A stretch of 25,505 nucleotides of DNA from assembly GCA_038247995.1 (NCBI GenBank), contig JBBRUG010000039.1:1-25505 (forward strand), written 5' to 3'. The notes under the pieces are model-generated. The model was not told where the DNA came from. It searched no databases and saw only the letters and a list, made by a program, of their open reading frames with translations. This DNA is from JBBRUG01 sp038247995. GTDB taxonomy: Bacteria > Chloroflexota > Chloroflexia > Chloroflexales > Chloroflexaceae. Position numbers and translations under genes: made by a program. This document shows, one piece after another, positions 6,614-15,400 of this stretch (positions are counted from its first letter, which is position 1; every line of letters begins with the position of its first letter).

Positions 6614-7725
6614 GGCAGCGTCTGCACTTCCACCGAACAGACTGCGGGCAGATCGCGCATAATCGCCGTCCAGGTATCGCCGCTGTCGGCGGAGGCGTAG
6701 ACCTGGCCGCCTGTCGTACCAAAATAGACCCCGCACGTATCGAGTTGATCGACCGCCATTGCGTCGCGCAAAACATTCACATAACAATCTTGCTGCGGCA
6801 AACCGTTGGTTAGCGCTTCCCATTCATTTCCGCCGCTGCGGCTGCGATAGACGCGCAGCTTGCCCTCGGGCGGGTAATGTTCGGAGTCGCTCTTGATCGG
6901 CACGACATAGACCGTGTCGGGCTCGTGGGCGTGAACGGCAATCGGGAAGCCGAAATCGCTCGGGAGGTTCCCACTCACGTCATGCCACAGGGCGCCCGCG
7001 TTGTCGCTGCGCATCACATCCCAATGCTTTTGCATAAACAAAACGTCGGGGCGCGCCGGATGCATGGCGATATTATGTACGCAGTGCCCAACGTCGGCGT
7101 CCGGGTCGGGAATACCTTCCGATTGCAGGCCGCGGTTGATCGGCTTCCAGGTTGTGCCGCCGTCGTCGCTACGGAAGGCGCCCGCCGCCGAAATCGCGAC
7201 GACGATCCGCTGCGGATCTTGGGGGTCAAGCACGATCGTGTGCAGACACATGCCGCCGGCGCCCGGCTGCCAGAGCTGGCCGGTAGCGTGCTGGCGCAGG
7301 CCGGAGAGTTCGTGCCAGGTTTGGCCGCCATCGGTGCTACGAAAGAGTGCGGCATCTTCGACACCGGCATAGACCGTGTCCGGGTCGCTCAGCGATGGTT
7401 CAAGGTGCCAGACCCGCGTGAACTCCCACGGGTGCGGCGTACCGTCGTACCATTGGTGCGTGCCGGCCACCCCGTCGTAGGTGAACGCATTGCCCACCGG
7501 CGCCCAGGTGACGCCGCCATCGTCGGAACGCTGGATCAACTGACCGAACCAGCCTGTCGATTGTGAAGCATAGATCCGATTCGGGTTAACCGGCGACCCC
7601 TTAAGGTGATAGATCTCCCAGCCGGCAAAATGCGGCCCGCTGACCTGCCACTGCTCACGCCGATGATCTGATGTGAGTACGAACGCACCCTTACGTGTAC
7701 CGACCAGCACCCGTACGCCTGTCAT
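6610..7725 (-). CDS. Asp-box (BNR) beta-propeller protein
   Basis: A 371-residue protein built of repeated Asp-box turns: RSDDGGVTW, RSTDGGQTW, RSDDGGTTW, RSDNAGALW, RSRSGGNEW and ASADSGDTW, which mark the corners of a beta-propeller of the sialidase/BNR type. The N-terminus MTGVRVLVGTRKGAFVLTSD is typical of the cytoplasmic 'exo-alpha-sialidase-like' family. There is no signal peptide, and I see no arginine triad or other proof of glycosidase activity, so an enzyme name would be unsafe. The start at 7725 has GAAAGGAG well placed upstream; an in-frame ATG at 7746 lacks one. It is the first gene of a two-gene operon with the MoaD-like gene, overlapping by four bases. Confidence 0.85.
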   Translation of the reverse strand: MTGVRVLVGTRKGAFVLTSDHRREQWQVSGPHFAGWEIYHLKGSPVNPNRIYASQSTGWFGQLIQRSDDGGVTWAPVGNAFTYDGVAGTHQWYDGTPHPWEFTRVWHLEPSLSDPDTVYAGVEDAALFRSTDGGQTWHELSGLRQHATGQLWQPGAGGMCLHTIVLDPQDPQRIVVAISAAGAFRSDDGGTTWKPINRGLQSEGIPDPDADVGHCVHNIAMHPARPDVLFMQKHWDVMRSDNAGALWHDVSGNLPSDFGFPIAVHAHEPDTVYVVPIKSDSEHYPPEGKLRVYRSRSGGNEWEALTNGLPQQDCYVNVLRDAMAVDQLDTCGVYFGTTGGQVYASADSGDTWTAIMRDLPAVCSVEVQTLP

Positions 7726-7756
7726 GGGCTTGCTCCTTTCGTACAATTGTCTGGCC

Positions 7757-7784
7757 AGTATAGCACGAATGTTCCTATCCGCAA
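7757..7784 (-). promoter_or_regulatory. Likely promoter of the beta-propeller/MoaD operon
   Basis: Minus strand TTGCGG, 16 bases, TATACT, about 32 bases before the ATG at 7725. A TTGACC further upstream (7790-7795 region) is too far from this -10 box (25 bases) to pair with it. Confidence 0.5.
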
Positions 7785-7817
7785 GAGGGTCAATCTTTTG
7801 GAAATGTTCATTATCAC

Positions 7818-7850
7818 TTCACGTATTTACACTTACAGTGTACACTTACA
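7818..7850 (+). promoter_or_regulatory. Direct repeat and weak promoter ahead of the Usp gene
   Basis: TACACTTACA occurs at 7828-7837 and again at 7841-7850, 13 bases apart, with ACACTTACAGTGT giving local dyad symmetry. TTCACG-17-TACACT could be a weak promoter. The repeats may be a regulator binding site in this divergent control region. Confidence 0.35.
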
Positions 7851-7897
7851 TGATCTAAGGATGCGCTTGAATTGCTTCTGAAGCATTGAGGTACTCA

Positions 7898-8764
7898 ATG
7901 ACAACTACAACAAAGGCCGTCCTCGCCTGTGTCGATGGTTCGATCTACACCGACAGTGTGTGCCAGCACGCCGCATGGGCCAGCCACAAACTCAAGGTAG
8001 CCCTGTACCTGATCCACGTCTCTACGCCGCCGCTTAGCTATGATGGCCCGGTCGATTATAGCGGGTCGCTGCGCGTAGGCGAGATGGGCACGCTGATTGA
8101 AAAACTGGCCGATGTTGATGAGGCGCGCGGCAAGCTCGATCAGCGCAAGGGCGAACTGATTATCGAGCATGCGCGGGAAGTCTTGGACGCTGCGGGAGCG
8201 CCCCCAAGTGAGGTGCTGCATCGCCGCGGATCACTCGTTGCGACGCTCGTGGAGCAAGAAGCTGTCGCGCAAATGATCGTGGTGGGCAAGCGTGGTGAGC
8301 ACGCCGATTTTGCCACGCTCCACCTGGGCGCGAATCTGGAGCGAGTGGTGCGTGGCGCCCACGTCCCGGTGCTGGTTGCTTCGCGCGCCTTCACGGGGAT
8401 CGAGCGTTTTGCGATCGCTTACGACGGCGGGCCAAGCATTGTAAAAGCCCTGGACTATGTGGTGAGCAACCCACTGCTTAAAGGGATGGAGTGCCACTTA
8501 TTCACCGTCGGGCAGGAGAATGAAGAGACGGCCGGCATGCTCACCGAGGCGACGAAAAAACTTGAGCATAGCGGCTTCACGGTGAAGACGGGGATTCAAC
8601 CCGGCAAACCCGATCAGGTGATTTCCAGTTATGTCGAGGCCAATGCGATCAGCCTGCTGGTGATGGGCGCATATGGGCACTCACGGATCCGCACGCTTGT
8701 GATCGGCAGCACCACCAGCGCCATGCTGCGCTCCTGCCACATCCCGGTTCTGCTGTTTCGTTAG
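7898..8764 (+). CDS. Tandem universal stress protein
   Basis: About 288 residues forming two UspA domains in one chain. The first starts KAVLACVDGSIYTDSVCQHAAWA and carries IVVGKRGEHADF...LGANLERVVRGAHVPVLV; the second starts RFAIAYDGGPSIVKALDYVV and ends with the ATP-type loop LVMGAYGHSRIRTLVIGSTTSAMLRSCHIPVLLFR (G-x2-G-H/R-x9-G-[ST]-x2-...). The second domain has the cleaner G-2x-G-9x-G(S/T) nucleotide motif. Usp proteins help cells survive starvation and redox or energy stress; the direct partner is unknown. The ATG at 7898 is preceded by TTGAGG. It is divergent from the beta-propeller operon and followed 62 bases later by the cytochrome gene. Confidence 0.9.
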   Translation: MTTTTKAVLACVDGSIYTDSVCQHAAWASHKLKVALYLIHVSTPPLSYDGPVDYSGSLRVGEMGTLIEKLADVDEARGKLDQRKGELIIEHAREVLDAAGAPPSEVLHRRGSLVATLVEQEAVAQMIVVGKRGEHADFATLHLGANLERVVRGAHVPVLVASRAFTGIERFAIAYDGGPSIVKALDYVVSNPLLKGMECHLFTVGQENEETAGMLTEATKKLEHSGFTVKTGIQPGKPDQVISSYVEANAISLLVMGAYGHSRIRTLVIGSTTSAMLRSCHIPVLLFR

Positions 8765-8826
8765 CACCGGTTTTGGTCTATCCTGTAAAGGTATACTCGG
8801 GTTTATTAAGGTTTGTGTACGTAGCA

Positions 8827-9315
8827 ATGTCGGCAGCATCAACTGAACCAACACGCAAACTCAACCAGCGCATGATCGCCGTTGGGGTCTTGGGCCTGAT
8901 CGTGATCAGCGGGCTGATTGGGACGGTTATATTTCAACGCCCCACCGACGGCCCTGCGAACGATCCGGCACTGATCCGCGATGGGCAGGCCATCTATGCG
9001 ACCTATTGCGCCGGCTGCCACGGGATCAACCTGGAGGGCCAGCCGAATTGGCGTCAACCGCTCGCCAATGGTTCGCTCCCGGCGCCGCCCCACGACGAAA
9101 CCGGGCACACCTGGCATCACGCCGACGAGTTGCTGTTTCTGATCACCAAGGAGGGTGGTCAAGCGGCGGCACCACCGGGCTACCCAAGCGGCATGCCGGC
9201 CTTCGGCACGCAACTCAGCGACGAGGAGCTCTGGGCGGTACTGGCCTATATCAAAAGTACCTGGCCGGCGGAGATTCAGGCCATCCAGCAAGAAATTACG
9301 CAGCAGAGTGAGTAA
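8827..9315 (+). CDS. Membrane-anchored monoheme cytochrome c
   Basis: A 162-residue protein with a single N-terminal hydrophobic anchor (about residues 17-36, IAVGVLGLIVISGLIGTVIF) and a class I cytochrome c domain outside. The heme attachment site is CAGCH at residues 61-65 and the likely axial methionine is M123 in SGMPAFG; the helix LSDEELWAVLAYIKSTWP is the standard C-terminal helix. A His/Trp cluster (GHTWHHADELLF) precedes the distal loop. It should carry electrons on the outer face of the membrane; donor and acceptor are not encoded nearby. ATG 8827 gives a sensible anchor topology; the longer frame from 8773 adds residues with no family meaning. A TATACT at 8792-8797 could be its -10 box. 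Confidence 0.88.
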   Translation: MSAASTEPTRKLNQRMIAVGVLGLIVISGLIGTVIFQRPTDGPANDPALIRDGQAIYATYCAGCHGINLEGQPNWRQPLANGSLPAPPHDETGHTWHHADELLFLITKEGGQAAAPPGYPSGMPAFGTQLSDEELWAVLAYIKSTWPAEIQAIQQEITQQSE

Positions 9316-9394
9316 AGCGGTAAAGCCGGAGCGGCGCCGGGCGCACTATCCATTGGCCCCATGTCTAGATCCATGCCGCTGCTCTTGCGCCAAT

Positions 9395-10159
9395 TCAAGG
9401 TACCAGGTTGCGGGTATCGAGCAGGCGCAGCATCGCGAACTTGACCGCTTCGAACCAGGCCAACGCAGCACACAAGAATAACCCCAGTGCGCCGTCGCGC
9501 CAGCCGCCGAGGCGCACGTAGCGCCGCACGAACTCGCGCGCCGGGGCGCCTACAAAGTTGCGCCAGCGCGCCCGCCGCCCTTCGCCATAAAGGGTGCGCG
9601 CCTCGGCCAGGGCGTAGCGGGTCTGCTTGAGCCAGAACTCGCTCAGGCGCTCAATATTGTGGTGGAGCAGATGGCCTTGCAGATCCGCTGCGGGGCCGGC
9701 GAGTTGCACGAGTTCGTGCACGAGGCGCGCTTCGTCGTAGCGGGCATGCGTGCGGCGCAGCAGGCGCAACTGATGATCGGGATACCATCCGCCGCCGCGT
9801 ACCACCTGCCCAAAGAATAGGTTGTGGCGCGGGATCCAGTAACCAACGGCAACCGGTGCGCCATTCAGCAGCGCCAACAATTCGGTGCGCAGTTCAGGGG
9901 TTACCCGTTCGTCGGCGTCGAGAAAGAGCACCCAGTCGCCCTGCGCCAGATCAAGGGCGCGATTGCGTTGCGCCGGAAAGCCGCGCCACGGCTCAAGCAC
10001 CAGGCGCACACCGTGGGCACGGCAGAGCACGCCGGTTGCGTCGCGGGTGCGATCGTCGAGCAGCACCACCACTTCGTCGGCGAGGCCGGCGACACTCGCC
10101 AGGCACCCGGCAATATGGCGCGCTTCATCACGGGCAATAATCGCTACAGTGAGGTTCAT
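9395..10159 (-). CDS. GT2 glycosyltransferase, WaaE-like
   Basis: A 254-residue GT-A enzyme. MNLTVAIIARDEARHIAGCL starts the nucleotide-sugar fold, followed by DEVVVLLDDRTRDAT, RGFPAQRNRALDLAQGDWVLFLDADERV with the metal-binding D81-A-D83, and PRHNLFFGQVVRGGGWYPDHQLRLLRR, which is typical of the WaaE/KdtX subgroup that modifies lipopolysaccharide core in Proteobacteria. The C-terminus (about residues 205-245) has an amphipathic or membrane-associated stretch. In this organism the target is probably a surface glycan, lipid or glycoprotein; the donor sugar is unknown. The ATG at 10159 overlaps the stop of the upstream membrane protein gene by four bases. The gene is convergent with the cytochrome gene, and the 79-bp gap shows no clear terminator. 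Confidence 0.88.
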   Translation of the reverse strand: MNLTVAIIARDEARHIAGCLASVAGLADEVVVLLDDRTRDATGVLCRAHGVRLVLEPWRGFPAQRNRALDLAQGDWVLFLDADERVTPELRTELLALLNGAPVAVGYWIPRHNLFFGQVVRGGGWYPDHQLRLLRRTHARYDEARLVHELVQLAGPAADLQGHLLHHNIERLSEFWLKQTRYALAEARTLYGEGRRARWRNFVGAPAREFVRRYVRLGGWRDGALGLFLCAALAWFEAVKFAMLRLLDTRNLVP

Positions 10160-10779
10160 GGAAGTGGCGTCAGGCGTCGGATCTCGATCTGATCGGCATA
10201 AATTGGCGCGATCGTTGGGGTATGGTTTGGCGTACCAGGCGGGCATGGCGTGCGGCGTTCAGTATAGCTGTTTAACCCAGCGCGCAGATCGGCGGGCAAA
10301 CGCGCTACAATGCGACCGAACGGAGCGGCAATGGGTGTTACCTCGCGCCAATCACGCCGGATCCGCGTCGGATAGCCATACTGCCGATCGTAGGTAGCCT
10401 CAAACGTGCTGAGTGAACAGACACAGCCGCCATAGCCGCAGCGGCGCGACGGGATCGGCGCTGCAACATACGGGCTGAAGCGCGCAAAAATCGCTTCCAC
10501 ATCAAGTGCTGCGGGGCATGCGCCGGCCAGCGTGCGCGGCGGTTCACCCGCACGCACCTCGACCAGCATCGTGCAGGTTTGCGTAGTGGGCAGAAGATCG
10601 CTGAGCCGGTAGGTCTGCACGATCTCGGCTTGATAGGCAGCCGGCGCCTGGGACGTCCAACGCACCTGGGCCCGTGCGAAGCGCGCCTCTTGGCCCAACA
10701 ATGCCGGTAAAACAAAGAACGCCGCCAAGATCCCTCCGATCAGCAGCGCTCCAAAAACCGCATAGCGCAGGAAGCTCAT
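10156..10779 (-). CDS. DUF6174-like membrane-anchored protein
   Basis: About 207 residues with one N-terminal membrane segment (MSFLRYAVFGALLIGGILAA...), then a soluble domain outside. WTSQAPAAYQAEIVQTYRL, followed by a CTMLVEVRAGEP strand and YDRQYGYPTRIRRDW, resembles the W...Y.(y/f).....V..G...D..YGYPt.I pattern of the DUF6174 family; I give that as a likeness, not a certainty. Six cysteines, including RRCGYGGCVC, are unusual for the family and could bind a metal or form disulfides. ATG 10779 is chosen because it begins directly before the membrane segment; the longer frame to 10893 adds an unlikely leader. It shares an ATGA overlap with the glycosyltransferase, so the pair is an operon. 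No function is known. Confidence 0.6.
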   Translation of the reverse strand: MSFLRYAVFGALLIGGILAAFFVLPALLGQEARFARAQVRWTSQAPAAYQAEIVQTYRLSDLLPTTQTCTMLVEVRAGEPPRTLAGACPAALDVEAIFARFSPYVAAPIPSRRCGYGGCVCSLSTFEATYDRQYGYPTRIRRDWREVTPIAAPFGRIVARLPADLRAGLNSYTERRTPCPPGTPNHTPTIAPIYADQIEIRRLTPLP

Positions 10780-11038
10780 GATGGTCCCAGATGTAGCTAT
10801 CCGCTGTAACGCGCTAACCAATGATCCATCCACCAGGGCGCACCACTGGCCGCACCTAACCGATTTTATGGTACCAACAATTACACTATTCATTGTACCA
10901 TCGCTTACTTGGTATAATAAGCGCGATACAGGCGGTATAGCCGCCTAATCAGGGACACCCTATCGACAAATGCACCTCGATCGGTTACGCCGATGGCGTG
11001 CATTCCGGACAATACCCGGTTAGCGAAAGAGAACGCCT
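10780..11038. other. Divergent control region with inverted repeat
   Basis: The gap between the DUF6174-like gene and the antitoxin gene contains an imperfect inverted repeat at 10868-10901 (ATGGTAC ... GTACCAT), partly overlapping the presumed -35 region of the rightward promoter at 10913-10918. Phd/YefM antitoxins normally repress their own promoters at palindromes, so this is a plausible site for that protein. Nothing else is recognisable. Confidence 0.45.
10910..10918 (+). promoter_or_regulatory. Extended -10 promoter for the antitoxin gene
   Basis: TGGTATAAT has a perfect -10 hexamer (10913-10918) with the TGn extension, which reduces the need for a -35 box; only a poor one (TTCATT at 10889) is present, inside the inverted repeat. 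The ATG/GTG of the antitoxin is about 120 bases downstream, leaving a fairly long leader. Confidence 0.55.
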
Positions 11039-11284
11039 GTGAAGTCCGCAAAGTCTCCCAAACTACTCCAGCCAGTCGATTTAGAGAAGGGCGTCGTTCC
11101 GATCTCGAAGGCCGCCTCGGCATTGGCGGCGCTGATCAAGCAGGCCCGCGCCAGCAATCAGCCGATCATCGTTACGCAGAAGGGCTACCCAGCAGGCGTA
11201 TTGCTGGGCATCGAGTTGTTCACCGCGTTGCGCGAACTGGTTGAGGCCGAGCAGGGCGTCGAGGACGATGAAACGGAAGCGTAG
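11039..11284 (+). CDS. Phd/YefM-family antitoxin, without an obvious toxin
   Basis: An 81-residue protein with the antitoxin fold signature VVPISKAASALAALIKQARASNQPIIVTQKGYPAGVLLGIELFTAL: a DNA-binding N-terminal half (S...A...l..l....) and the IVTQKGYPAGVLL strand pair typical of Phd/YefM. These proteins bind a toxin (Doc, RelE/YoeB or PIN type) with their C-terminus and repress their own operon. No such toxin is encoded next to it; instead the next gene, a membrane-anchored nuclease, begins inside its last codons (17-base overlap). The start is GTG at 11039 with GAAAGAGAA upstream. Solitary Phd-like proteins do occur in Chloroflexota-type genomes as plain repressors, so the link with the nuclease is unproven. 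Confidence 0.8.
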   Translation: MKSAKSPKLLQPVDLEKGVVPISKAASALAALIKQARASNQPIIVTQKGYPAGVLLGIELFTALRELVEAEQGVEDDETEA

Positions 11285-12050
11285 ATTGCAACGCCGCCGC
11301 CTCGTTATCGGCGGCGGCGGATTCGCCCTCTTGGTACTGGTCGGTTATGGCGTAATCCTTGCGCTCCTCAACCGGCAAGCAATGCCCGCCGCAACGACCG
11401 CTGCAGCACCGACTACCATCGCGGGGGAACCCAGCCGGACTACCAGTGCGCCCGCGTCGGCCCGCACGCGCCCGAACGATTATCCCCCACTCCCCGCAGA
11501 CTTGCCCCAGGCGACAATCGTCAATGTTGTTGATGGCGATACGGTTGACGTGGAACTGAACGGCCAACGCGAACGGGTGCGCATGATTGGCGTCGACACG
11601 CCTGAAGTCGTGGCGCCGGGCCGCCCGGTGATGTGCTACGGACGCGAGGCGAGCGCACAGGCCGCGGCGCTGCTGCTTGGCCGGATGGTCTTGCTTGAAG
11701 AAGATTTGAGCCAGGACTCGCGCGATCGCTTCGGGCGCATGTTGCGCTATCTGTGGCTTCCCGATGGGCGCATGGCCAACCTCGAACTGATCGCCGATGG
11801 CTACGCCTATGAGTCTACCTTCCGCAACGCCTACGCCTACCAGGCGATCTTTCGGGCCGCCGAGACGACGGCGCGCAGCGAGGAGCGCGGGCTGTGGGCG
11901 GCTGAGGCGTGCGCCGGTCAATCCATCCCCGCCGGTACAACACCCCCATCCCTACCCCGACGCCAATCGGCGCCAACCCGCTCGAACCAAGCCGCAACGG
12001 CTGTCGCGCCGATGCTAACGCCGAACGCGCCCCCAACGCACCGATCGTGA
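11268..12050 (+). CDS. Membrane-anchored thermonuclease (SNase family), frameshifted tail
   Basis: About 260 residues: a basic start, one membrane anchor (about 13-34), a Thr/Ala/Pro-rich linker and a Staphylococcus-nuclease-like domain (about 80-215). Active-site residues line up by motif: D91 in VVDGDTVDV, R105 and D110 and E113 in RVRMIGVDTPE, and the second arginine in DRFGRMLRYLW. The family cuts DNA and RNA with calcium, giving 3'-phosphates; here it would act outside the membrane. After GLWAAEACAGQ the frame drifts into low-complexity Pro/Arg/Ser and ends at 12050, while the expected lamin-tail domain continues in another frame (see 11954-12307). A one-base loss near the C run at 11940-11955 explains both. 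The start overlaps the antitoxin gene by 17 bases. Confidence 0.8.
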   Translation: MKRKRRLQRRRLVIGGGGFALLVLVGYGVILALLNRQAMPAATTAAAPTTIAGEPSRTTSAPASARTRPNDYPPLPADLPQATIVNVVDGDTVDVELNGQRERVRMIGVDTPEVVAPGRPVMCYGREASAQAAALLLGRMVLLEEDLSQDSRDRFGRMLRYLWLPDGRMANLELIADGYAYESTFRNAYAYQAIFRAAETTARSEERGLWAAEACAGQSIPAGTTPPSLPRRQSAPTRSNQAATAVAPMLTPNAPPTHRS

Positions 12051-12307
12051 TCGCCAGCATCGATAAGATTGCCGAAACCGCCATATTGCGCAATGTGAGC
12101 GATCAAGCATTCGAACTGAGTACATGGACGCTCTGTAGCATCCGCGGCAGCCAAACCCACACTCCGCTCGCCGGCACGCTCGGGCCGGGCGAAGAGCGGG
12201 TATTTCCAAGTAGCGGCGGCAACATCTGGAGCAACAACGAGCGTGACGACGGCGCGTTGTACGATCCGCAGGGACGGTTGGTGAGTTATTGGTTTGATGA
12301 GCGGTGA
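11954..12307 (+). pseudogene. Frameshifted lamin-tail (LTD) domain of the thermonuclease
   Basis: In the frame one base earlier than the nuclease frame, the reading PTPTPIGANPLEPSRNGC begins just after the C-rich tract and runs to a TGA at 12307. It contains ILRNVSDQAFELSTWTLCSI, TLGPGEERVFP and GNIWSNNERDDGALYDPQG, which is a lamin-tail domain of the kind often found C-terminal to secreted nucleases. It has no start codon of its own close by and no ribosome-binding site, so it is best read as the disconnected C-terminal domain of the gene at 11268. The PTPTP linker joins smoothly with the nuclease frame if one base is restored. A sequencing slip in the C tract is an alternative to a real mutation. 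Confidence 0.75.
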
Positions 12308-12375
12308 TGGAGAGAGGACAGCATCCACAGATCACGCAGATTGCGCAGATAAGGGGAGCGTAGGTGCGTGTGTAG

Positions 12376-12397
12376 AGGCAGCCCAATGTGGCTGCCT
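12376..12397. terminator. Hairpin between convergent genes
   Basis: AGGCAGCC and GGCTGCCT form a perfect 8-bp stem with a 6-base loop, between the nuclease remnant (plus) and the cyclase gene (minus). No T run follows on either strand. Just upstream, 12318-12345 holds the short repeat-like text cagatcacgcagattgcgcagat. Confidence 0.45.
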
Positions 12398-12438
12398 GAG
12401 GCGACCACGCCGGGGCGCCCGTACGACGGATGTGGCGA

Positions 12439-15400
12439 TCACGCAGCAGCCATGTGTTCCAGCGGCACCAGGGCGTCGATCAGTTCATCGACCTGGACAA
12501 ACAGGGCGACCTGGGCCAGCGGCGGCTCCGTGACGATGCTGGGCAGCGGCGGCAGCGGCGGCGGCGGCGGCAGCGCAACGCCCATCAGTTCGCGGTAGCG
12601 CCGACGGTATTCGATATTGGGTGTGCGGATGTGCAGTGCGCGGTAGAGTCTCGCCGCAGCGGCGCGATCCGCAGCCCGCGCAGCATCGACGAGCGCGATG
12701 GTGTAGCTGACTGCGGCCCGCTCAGCGTCACGCGTGCAGCGTTCCAGCAGTTCGGCAGCTCGTTCGGCGGCGGCGTCGGGGCTGAGTTGGCCGATGGTCC
12801 GTTCAGCCAAAATGACCAGCAACCGGCCGCGCAACTCAAGTTCGCGGTCGCCGCCGGTAGCAAGCAGGGGCAACGCCTGATGCAAGTAGGTCAGAGCCGC
12901 TCGCGGCTGGCCACGGCGCAACTCGAGATCGGCGCGCATACACAAACACCCGCCCAGGTCGCCCTCGGCTTCGATCGCCATCAGCACAACCCCAGCCCGG
13001 TCGAGTGCGTCTTCCGCCAACGCGAACTGGCCGGCGCCCAGGGCGGCTCCGCCGATGCTCCAGAGCGCCAGGCCCACGCCGAGTTTGTCGCCCAGATCGA
13101 GCGCAAGGGCCATGCCACGGGTGAAACACGCCGTTGCGCGGGCAAATTCGCCCTGGTACTCATAGATCGTGCCGAGATTCGACAGGCTGATGCCCAACTC
13201 CAACCGATCGCCGATTGCGCGCGCAGCCTGGAGTTTCTGGGTGTAACAATCGAGCGCTTTGCCGTAATCGCCGCGCACGGCATACACATTACCCAGGTTG
13301 CCCACGGCGATCCCGGCGACCCGCCGATTACCCTGAGCCAGTGCGCCGCGCATCGCCCGCTCGAAGCAGTCGATCGCGCGCGGCAGGTCGTCTTGTGCCC
13401 AGTAGATCAGGCCGATATTGTTGATCAACTGCACCGCCCGCGGCCCTTCGTCGCCGTGGGGCAGGGTGGCCAGGGCAGCTTGCAGGTCGGCGACGGCACT
13501 GGCAAGATCGCCCTGACTCCAGGCGATCAGGCCCAGGTATTGGGTAGCCTCGCCAACACCCTGCCGATCGCCGATGGCGCGAAAGATCTCACGGCTCTGC
13601 ACGACCGTTTCGCGCGCGGCGCCAAAATCACCCCGGCGCATCAATAGTTCGCCGAGCGCTACCTTGGTGCGGGCGCAGGTGCGCCGATCGGGTGCGATCT
13701 CCAGCGCCTCGTTGTATACCGCCTCAGCCGCATCCCAACGTCCCAGCAGGCGGATCACCTCGCCGAAGCGGATTAGTACGTCGCTGCGCTCGTGACGGTG
13801 CAACAGCGGCAACAACCGCTCGAAGAAGCCCGCCGCCGCTTCAAATGCGCAGGTGAGTTGGGCTGCCGTACCGGCGCGCAGGAAATATTCGCGCTGCTTG
13901 ATCTGGTTGGCACTCAGGCCATAATGATAAGCCAACAGATCGAGATGGCGATCAAGGTCGTCGGCGTACTGACGCTCAATGAATGCGCCGGTGCGGGCGT
14001 GCAGATCGGCGCGCACCGCGTTGGTCAGGCTGGCGTAGGCCACTTCGCGGGTAATCACATGGCGAAAGAGGTAGGCTGGATCGGGGCCGGAGCGCTCCAG
14101 TACCGCCAGATCGCTGCGCTGAAGCTCTTCCAGGCCACGATTGAGTTGATCGGCGTCGCCCAGCGCCGGATAGACCCCCGCGAGCGAACCGACGCTGAAA
14201 CTGTTGCCGATTACACTCGCTACCTTCAGGGTGGTGCGCGCATCCTCGCCCAGCCGGTCGATCCGGCTCAGCACCAAACTTTGCAAGCTGTCGGGTAGAT
14301 CGAGCTTCGCCGCGGCGTTCGGGTCGCGCAGATCGACACCGCGGTCGTGAGCGAGGCCGAGCAGTTCTTCGATATAGAGCGGGTTGCCTTCGGCGCGCAC
14401 AGCCACGCGCTGGACGAGATCGTCAGGCAGCGCCAGTGTAACACCCCAGAGCCGATCCGCGTGCTGCGCGATCAACTGCGTGGCAGCGGCAGGCGTCAGT
14501 TCGCCCAGGGCCAGCGTACGAACGTGGGCCAGGCGTTCGGCGGGCAGCGGCGCAGGCAGATCGCGGTGGGTGACGATCAGCAGCAGCGGCAGATGCGCTG
14601 CGGCGCGCACAACCACGGCCAGCAGATCGCGCGAGAGTGGATCGATCCAGTCGCAACCCTCTAAGACAATCGCCAGCGGCGTATCGGCGGCCAACCGAGT
14701 GATGCCCTCCAGCACTAACGCTTCCAGCGCAGCTTTGCGCAGCGGCCCGTCCATCGAGCGCGTCAACTCGGTTTCGGGTAGCGTTAACCCGAGCGCCGGG
14801 CCAAGCAAGGCAACCCGCTCGACCGCCTGCGGATCGATCGCCGTAAGCCAGGCGGTAAGCGCAGCAAGTTGCCGCTCACGCGACCAGCTAGGCTCGAGCC
14901 CGATCAGCGCGCGCAAGATGCGCTGCCAGACCAGGTAACTACTGGCGGCGCGATACGAGACGCACTCGCCGCGTACACAACGCGCCCCGCGCTGCGCAGC
15001 TGCATCCAGCAGCGCAGCCGCCAGCGCCGACTTACCGATCCCGGCCGCGCCATTCAGCGCCACCACGCGCCCACGCCCGCGCATGGCTAGATCGAGTTGG
15101 GTGCGCAACAGGGCAAGCTCCGACTCACGCCCTACGAGCGTTGCGCCGGCGGCACGCGTAATAGGGAGATCCGCGCCGACCAATGGTGTTACCGGCACAG
15201 GCGTACGCCAACCATGCGGCTGAAGCTTGATCCGCTCGCCCCAATGCAACCCGGTATTGGCCGAACGCCGGGCACCCTCGGCCACGAGGATCTGCCCCGG
15301 CCCAGCGGCTTGCATCAACCGGGCCGCCAGGTTTACCCCATCGCCGATCACGGTATATTCACGCCGGTGCGCGGCACCGACTTCGCCGCAATAACTTAGC

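Noticed and set aside
6877..7566. 229-codon open frame opposite the beta-propeller gene
   Set aside because: It has no domain and no ribosome-binding site, and it lies antisense to a gene with six clear Asp-box motifs.
12430..13647. 405-codon open frame on the plus strand opposite the cyclase gene
   Set aside because: It lies antisense to the TPR region of the cyclase, has no recognisable domain, and is rich in residues expected from a GC-rich shadow frame.
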